From positions 496,001 through 560,000 of the forward strand of contig NZ_QTQI01000001.1 in NCBI RefSeq assembly GCF_003853705.1: a stretch of DNA of 64,000 nt, written 5' to 3'. This document shows positions 60,826 to 64,000 of the stretch, piece after piece. A model generated the notes under the pieces. The model was not told the origin of the DNA. It did not search any database and saw nothing but the letters and a program-made list of their open reading frames with translations. Each line of letters opens with the position of its first letter. Within the stretch, counting starts at the first letter, position 1. Source of the stretch: Burkholderia sp. Bp8992. Its GTDB lineage: Bacteria > Pseudomonadota > Gammaproteobacteria > Burkholderiales > Burkholderiaceae. The position numbers were made by a program, and so were the translations under genes.

Positions 60826-62102
60826 GTTTGAAGAAGGGAATCGCGCGGGCGGCAGCCGCCTGCGCGGGAATGATGCTGGCCGGCGCCGCGTGCGCCACGC
60901 AGCCGGCCGCCGTGAAAGCCGAAACCGTGTCGGGCGGCCGCTATGGGCCCGTCACCGTGACCCGGCCGAGCGGGCCGCTGCGCGGATTCGTCGTGCTGTT
61001 CTCGCGCGAGGCCGGCTGGAATGCCGCCGATCAGCAGGCGGCCGATGCGCTGGCGAAAGCCGGGGCGATGACGGTCGGCGTCGATTCCGAGCGTTACGCG
61101 ATGAATCTCGCGGCGAAGCAGGAGACCTGCCACCACCTCGACGGCGACGCCGAGGCGGTCAGCCACCAGCTCGAACGTCTCGCGCAGTCGTCGCGCTACT
61201 TCACGCCGATCGTCGCGGGCGTGGGCCAGGGCGGTGCGATCGCGAAGCAGATCCTGTCGATGGCGCCGGAGAACACGATCGCCGGCGTCGTATCGGTCGG
61301 CCCGGCCGCGAAGCTCGATCCGCGCTTCAAGCCGTGCCCGCCCGATCCGACGATCGTGCGCCGCGCGATGCCGGGCTTCGTCGAAACGGCGGCCGCGGGC
61401 GACAACACGAAGCTCGTGCCGCTCGTGACGGCGCACCTGCGTGACACCAGCAGCAATGCCGAACTCGACGTGTCGGACCTGCCGCTCGTCGAGCTGCCGG
61501 CCAAGGGCGGCAGCGACCGGCTGGCGATCGTGATCTCGGGCGACGGCGGCTGGCGCGATCTCGACAAGACGATCGCCGAGGCGCTGCAGCGCGACGGCGT
61601 GTCGGTGGTCGGCATCGACAGCCTGCGCTATTTCTGGAGCGAGAAGCCGCCTGCGCAGGTGAGCCACGATCTCGCACGCGTGATGCGCACGTACACGGCG
61701 CGCTGGCATGCGAGCCGCGTGGCGCTGGTCGGCTACTCGTTCGGCGCGGACGTGATGCCGTTCGCGTACAACCGGCTGCCGGCCGACCTGCGTGACAAGG
61801 TCGTGGTGATGTCGCTGCTCGGCTTCGCGCCGGCCGCCGATTTCCAGATCCGCGTGACGGGCTGGCTCGGCATGCCGGCGAGCGAGAATGCGCTGAAGGT
61901 CGCGCCTGAAATCGCGAAGGTGCCGCCGCCGCTCGTGCAGTGCTTCTATGGCGCGGAAGAGAAGGACACGATGTGCCCGGCGCTCGCGAACACGGGCGCC
62001 GACGTGATCAAGACGCAGGGCGATCACCACTTCGGCCGCGACTACATCGCGCTCGAGAAGAAGATCCTCGGCGCGTTCGGCAAGCCGGTGGCGGCACGCT
62101 GA
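60822..62102 (+). CDS. acvB: AcvB/VirJ-family periplasmic hydrolase
   Basis: 426 residues. A signal peptide (about 1-26, ending GAACA) is followed by two alpha/beta-hydrolase-like halves. The C-terminal VirJ domain has the nucleophile elbow VGYSFGAD with Ser306 and a late His in GDHHFGRDY. In Agrobacterium, AcvB hydrolyses lysyl-phosphatidylglycerol made by LpiA, and the genes are co-transcribed; the ATGA overlap here gives the same coupling. It tunes aminoacylated lipid level and affects virulence in some hosts. Confidence 0.9.
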   Translation: MSLKKGIARAAAACAGMMLAGAACATQPAAVKAETVSGGRYGPVTVTRPSGPLRGFVVLFSREAGWNAADQQAADALAKAGAMTVGVDSERYAMNLAAKQETCHHLDGDAEAVSHQLERLAQSSRYFTPIVAGVGQGGAIAKQILSMAPENTIAGVVSVGPAAKLDPRFKPCPPDPTIVRRAMPGFVETAAAGDNTKLVPLVTAHLRDTSSNAELDVSDLPLVELPAKGGSDRLAIVISGDGGWRDLDKTIAEALQRDGVSVVGIDSLRYFWSEKPPAQVSHDLARVMRTYTARWHASRVALVGYSFGADVMPFAYNRLPADLRDKVVVMSLLGFAPAADFQIRVTGWLGMPASENALKVAPEIAKVPPPLVQCFYGAEEKDTMCPALANTGADVIKTQGDHHFGRDYIALEKKILGAFGKPVAAR

Positions 62103-62157
62103 ACGCCGGCGCCCGCGTCAGCGGCGGGCACCGGCCGGATTGCTTCCGGTGCTTCGT

Positions 62158-62189
62158 ACGGGCGGCCAGCGTGCCGCCCGTTTCATTTT
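62158..62189. terminator. Terminator between acvB and the DUF934 gene
   Basis: Perfect 9-bp stem ACGGGCGGC / GCCGCCCGT with the loop CAGCGT, followed by TTCATTTT. It ends the acvB transcript and lies at the end of the convergent DUF934 gene (stop at 62183-62185). Confidence 0.75.
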
Positions 62190-62620
62190 CCGGCCGGCGC
62201 TGCCGCGTTCTGCGGCGGCGTGACCGTTCTCGCATCGCGTTGATAGAAACCCGGAAACCGGTCGAGTTGTCGCCGTGCGGCCACGATGTCGGTATCGTCG
62301 CCGAGCACGGCGCTCGAGAACCCCGTGCGTTCCATCAGCAGCAACTGGTCGACCAGCACTTCGCCGGTCGCGCGCAGGTCACCCGTGAAACCGTAGCGCT
62401 TGCGCAGCAGGTACGCCTGGCTGTACGCGCGGCCGTCGGTGAACGACGGAAACTGCAGGTCGATGCGCGCGGCACGAGCGATCCGAGACGCGAGCGGCGG
62501 CAATTCTTCGTCGTTGCCGATCATCAGCGTCGTGTCGTCGTGCAGCGGCGTGTCGCCGGCGTGTTCGGCCGGCGTCAGCAGGCGGATGCGTGCGTGTGCG
62601 TTGGACGTTTCCTGGTTCAT
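62183..62620 (-). CDS. DUF934 protein, sulfite reductase-linked
   Basis: 145 residues. The pattern RIDLQFPSFTDGRAYSQAYL followed by LRKRYGFTGDLRATGEVLVD is the DUF934 signature. These proteins accompany CysI-type sulfite reductases in proteobacteria and are thought to help sulfate assimilation. The start overlaps the reductase stop by four bases (ATGA), so they are translationally coupled. Confidence 0.9.
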   Translation of the reverse strand: MNQETSNAHARIRLLTPAEHAGDTPLHDDTTLMIGNDEELPPLASRIARAARIDLQFPSFTDGRAYSQAYLLRKRYGFTGDLRATGEVLVDQLLLMERTGFSSAVLGDDTDIVAARRQLDRFPGFYQRDARTVTPPQNAAAPAGK

Positions 62621-64000
62621 GCGTGCTCCGCCGAGTGGCGCGCGTCGTTCGCGGCGGCCTTGAAGGGTTCCGCGCCGATGCGGCGCACCGTGTCGATGAA
62701 TCGTTCGCTGCGGCCGTTCGTATCGATCCGCGCGTCGAGGTATGCATTGACGATCGCGTCGACGACATCGACGATCTCGTCAGCCGCGAATGACGGGCCG
62801 ATGACCTTGCCCGGCCGCGCGGGGCCGCTCGCGGCCGAGCCGTCCGACCCGCCGAGCGTGACCTGGTACCACTCCGCGCCGTCCTTGTCGACGCCGAGGA
62901 TGCCGAGGTGGCCGCTGTGATGATGCCCGCACGAATTGATGCAGCCGCTGATGTGCAGGTCGATGTCGCCGATGTCGTGCAGCAGGTCGAGATCCTGGAA
63001 ACGCTCGGTGATCGCGTCGGCGATCGGGATCGAGCGCGCGTTCGCGAGCGCGCAGAAATCGCCGCCCGGGCACGCGATCATGTCAGTCAGCAGCCCGACG
63101 TTCGCGCTCGCGAGCCCGATCGCACGGGCGTTCTCCCACAGCAGGAACAGGTCGTCGACGTGCACCCACGGCAGCACGACGTTCTGCGTGTGCGTGACGC
63201 GCGCCTCGCCGGCCGAGAAGCGGTCGGCGAGATCGGCGAGCGCGTCGAGCTGGTCCGGCGATGCGTCGCCGGGGGCCTGCAGGCGGCGCTTGAACGACAG
63301 CGTGACGATGCGCAGCGCCGGATCGCGATGTTCGGCGACGTTGCGCGCGAGCCAGCGTGTGAATGCCGGATGGCGGGCCGCCTGCGCGGACACGCGCGCA
63401 TCCGCATCGGACATGTCGAGCGTGCGCGGCTTGAGCCGTGGCGGGACGAACGACGCGGCGATGCGGTCGAACTCAGCCTGCGGGATCGTGTGCGGGCCGC
63501 CGTCGAGGTCGACGATCTGGCGGAACTCTTCCTCGACGTCGTCGATATAGCGCTGCCCCTCGGTCTTCACGAGGATCTTGATGCGCGCCTTGTACTTGTT
63601 GTCGCGGCGCCCGTAGCGGTTGTACACGCGGACGATCGCCTCGATGTAGTTCATCGCGTGCTGCCACGGCAGGAACGCGCGCAGCAGCGTAGCGATCATC
63701 GGCGTGCGGCCCATCCCGCCGCCGACACTGACGCGAAAGCCGAGTTCGCCTGCGTCGTTGCGCACGAGCCGCAACCCGACGTCGTGCCAGTCGGTCGCCG
63801 CGCGGTCTTCGGTGGCACCGGTGATCGCGATCTTGAACTTGCGCGGCAGGAACGCGAATTCGGGGTGCAGCGTCGTCCACTGGCGCATCACTTCGGCGAA
63901 CGGGCGCGGATCGGCGATTTCGTCCGGCGCGACGCCCGCGCGCTCGTCGCACGAAATATTGCGGATGCAGTTGCCGCTCGTCTGGATGCCGTGCATGTCG
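62617..64000 (-). CDS. cysI: Sulfite reductase hemoprotein subunit (CysI-like), partial
   Basis: The 461 visible residues run off the window end, so the N terminus is missing. The siroheme/[4Fe-4S] cysteines are in MIACPGGDFCALANARS and SGCINSCGHHHSGHLG. The visible start has GIQTSGNCIRNISCDERAG, the ferredoxin-like half-domain loop. It reduces sulfite to sulfide. It needs siroheme, whose first step (cobA) is encoded 18 kb away. The stop overlaps the DUF934 start. Confidence 0.92.
   Translation of the reverse strand, partial: DMHGIQTSGNCIRNISCDERAGVAPDEIADPRPFAEVMRQWTTLHPEFAFLPRKFKIAITGATEDRAATDWHDVGLRLVRNDAGELGFRVSVGGGMGRTPMIATLLRAFLPWQHAMNYIEAIVRVYNRYGRRDNKYKARIKILVKTEGQRYIDDVEEEFRQIVDLDGGPHTIPQAEFDRIAASFVPPRLKPRTLDMSDADARVSAQAARHPAFTRWLARNVAEHRDPALRIVTLSFKRRLQAPGDASPDQLDALADLADRFSAGEARVTHTQNVVLPWVHVDDLFLLWENARAIGLASANVGLLTDMIACPGGDFCALANARSIPIADAITERFQDLDLLHDIGDIDLHISGCINSCGHHHSGHLGILGVDKDGAEWYQVTLGGSDGSAASGPARPGKVIGPSFAADEIVDVVDAIVNAYLDARIDTNGRSERFIDTVRRIGAEPFKAAANDARHSAEHA

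Overview
The window is very GC-rich with strongly biased third codon positions. Its gene content (DUF3331 protein, fused assimilatory nitrate reductase/CysJ-like flavoprotein, vgrG islands, lpiA-acvB pair) points to a beta-proteobacterium of the Burkholderia cepacia complex, probably chromosome 1. I saw no rRNA, tRNA, insertion sequence, phage or CRISPR array. All family assignments come from reading sequence, without database searches.

Layout. (1) 1-10,500: ordinary housekeeping and accessory metabolism: the end of a MarC-family membrane protein, an aldo-keto reductase, a CPBP protease, a zinc alcohol dehydrogenase behind an apparent sigma-54 control region, acetyltransferases, a collapsed MFS transporter gene and a MocR-type regulator. 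(2) 10,500-34,840: a type VI secretion accessory island. It holds an orphan tssF, a PAAR tip gene with a thiolase-like membrane protein, and three vgrG modules with different cargo: vgrG + DUF4123 adaptor + DUF3304 lipoprotein + DUF2235 phospholipase (Tle1 type); vgrG with a transthyretin-like tail + putative transglutaminase-fold effector + secreted partner; vgrG + DUF4123 adaptor + VasX/BTH_I2691-like effector + two tandem DUF6708 membrane proteins. (3) 35,400-42,500: an HtrA-like protease with an unusual active site, a Bcr/CflA drug transporter preceded by a leader peptide and an intrinsic terminator, FAH hydrolase, AraC regulator, YkgJ and uracil-DNA glycosylase family genes. (4) 42,600-54,320: a complete nitrate/nitrite assimilation locus. 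Leftward are cobA, nasT and nasS; rightward are a nitrate transporter, nirB, nirD and the fused nitrate reductase. (5) 54,340-64,000: membrane protein, SDR, GlcG-like protein with divergent LysR, mprF/lpiA-acvB, and the DUF934-sulfite reductase pair running off the end.

The most informative non-coding region is 45,158-45,809, between cobA and the nitrate transporter. Each strand carries a sigma-54 -24/-12 element followed, at the predicted transcript start, by a hairpin with a hexanucleotide loop of the ANTAR type (A at loop position 1, G at position 4). A second such hairpin follows, and its 3' part is shared with a competing hairpin. On the transporter side that competitor is a long intrinsic terminator. 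With NasS (nitrate sensor) and NasT (ANTAR RNA-binding antiterminator) encoded next door, this reads as a two-way nitrate-responsive switch: NtrC/sigma-54 sets nitrogen-limitation control and NasT reads nitrate, so that siroheme supply (CobA) and nitrate reduction rise together.
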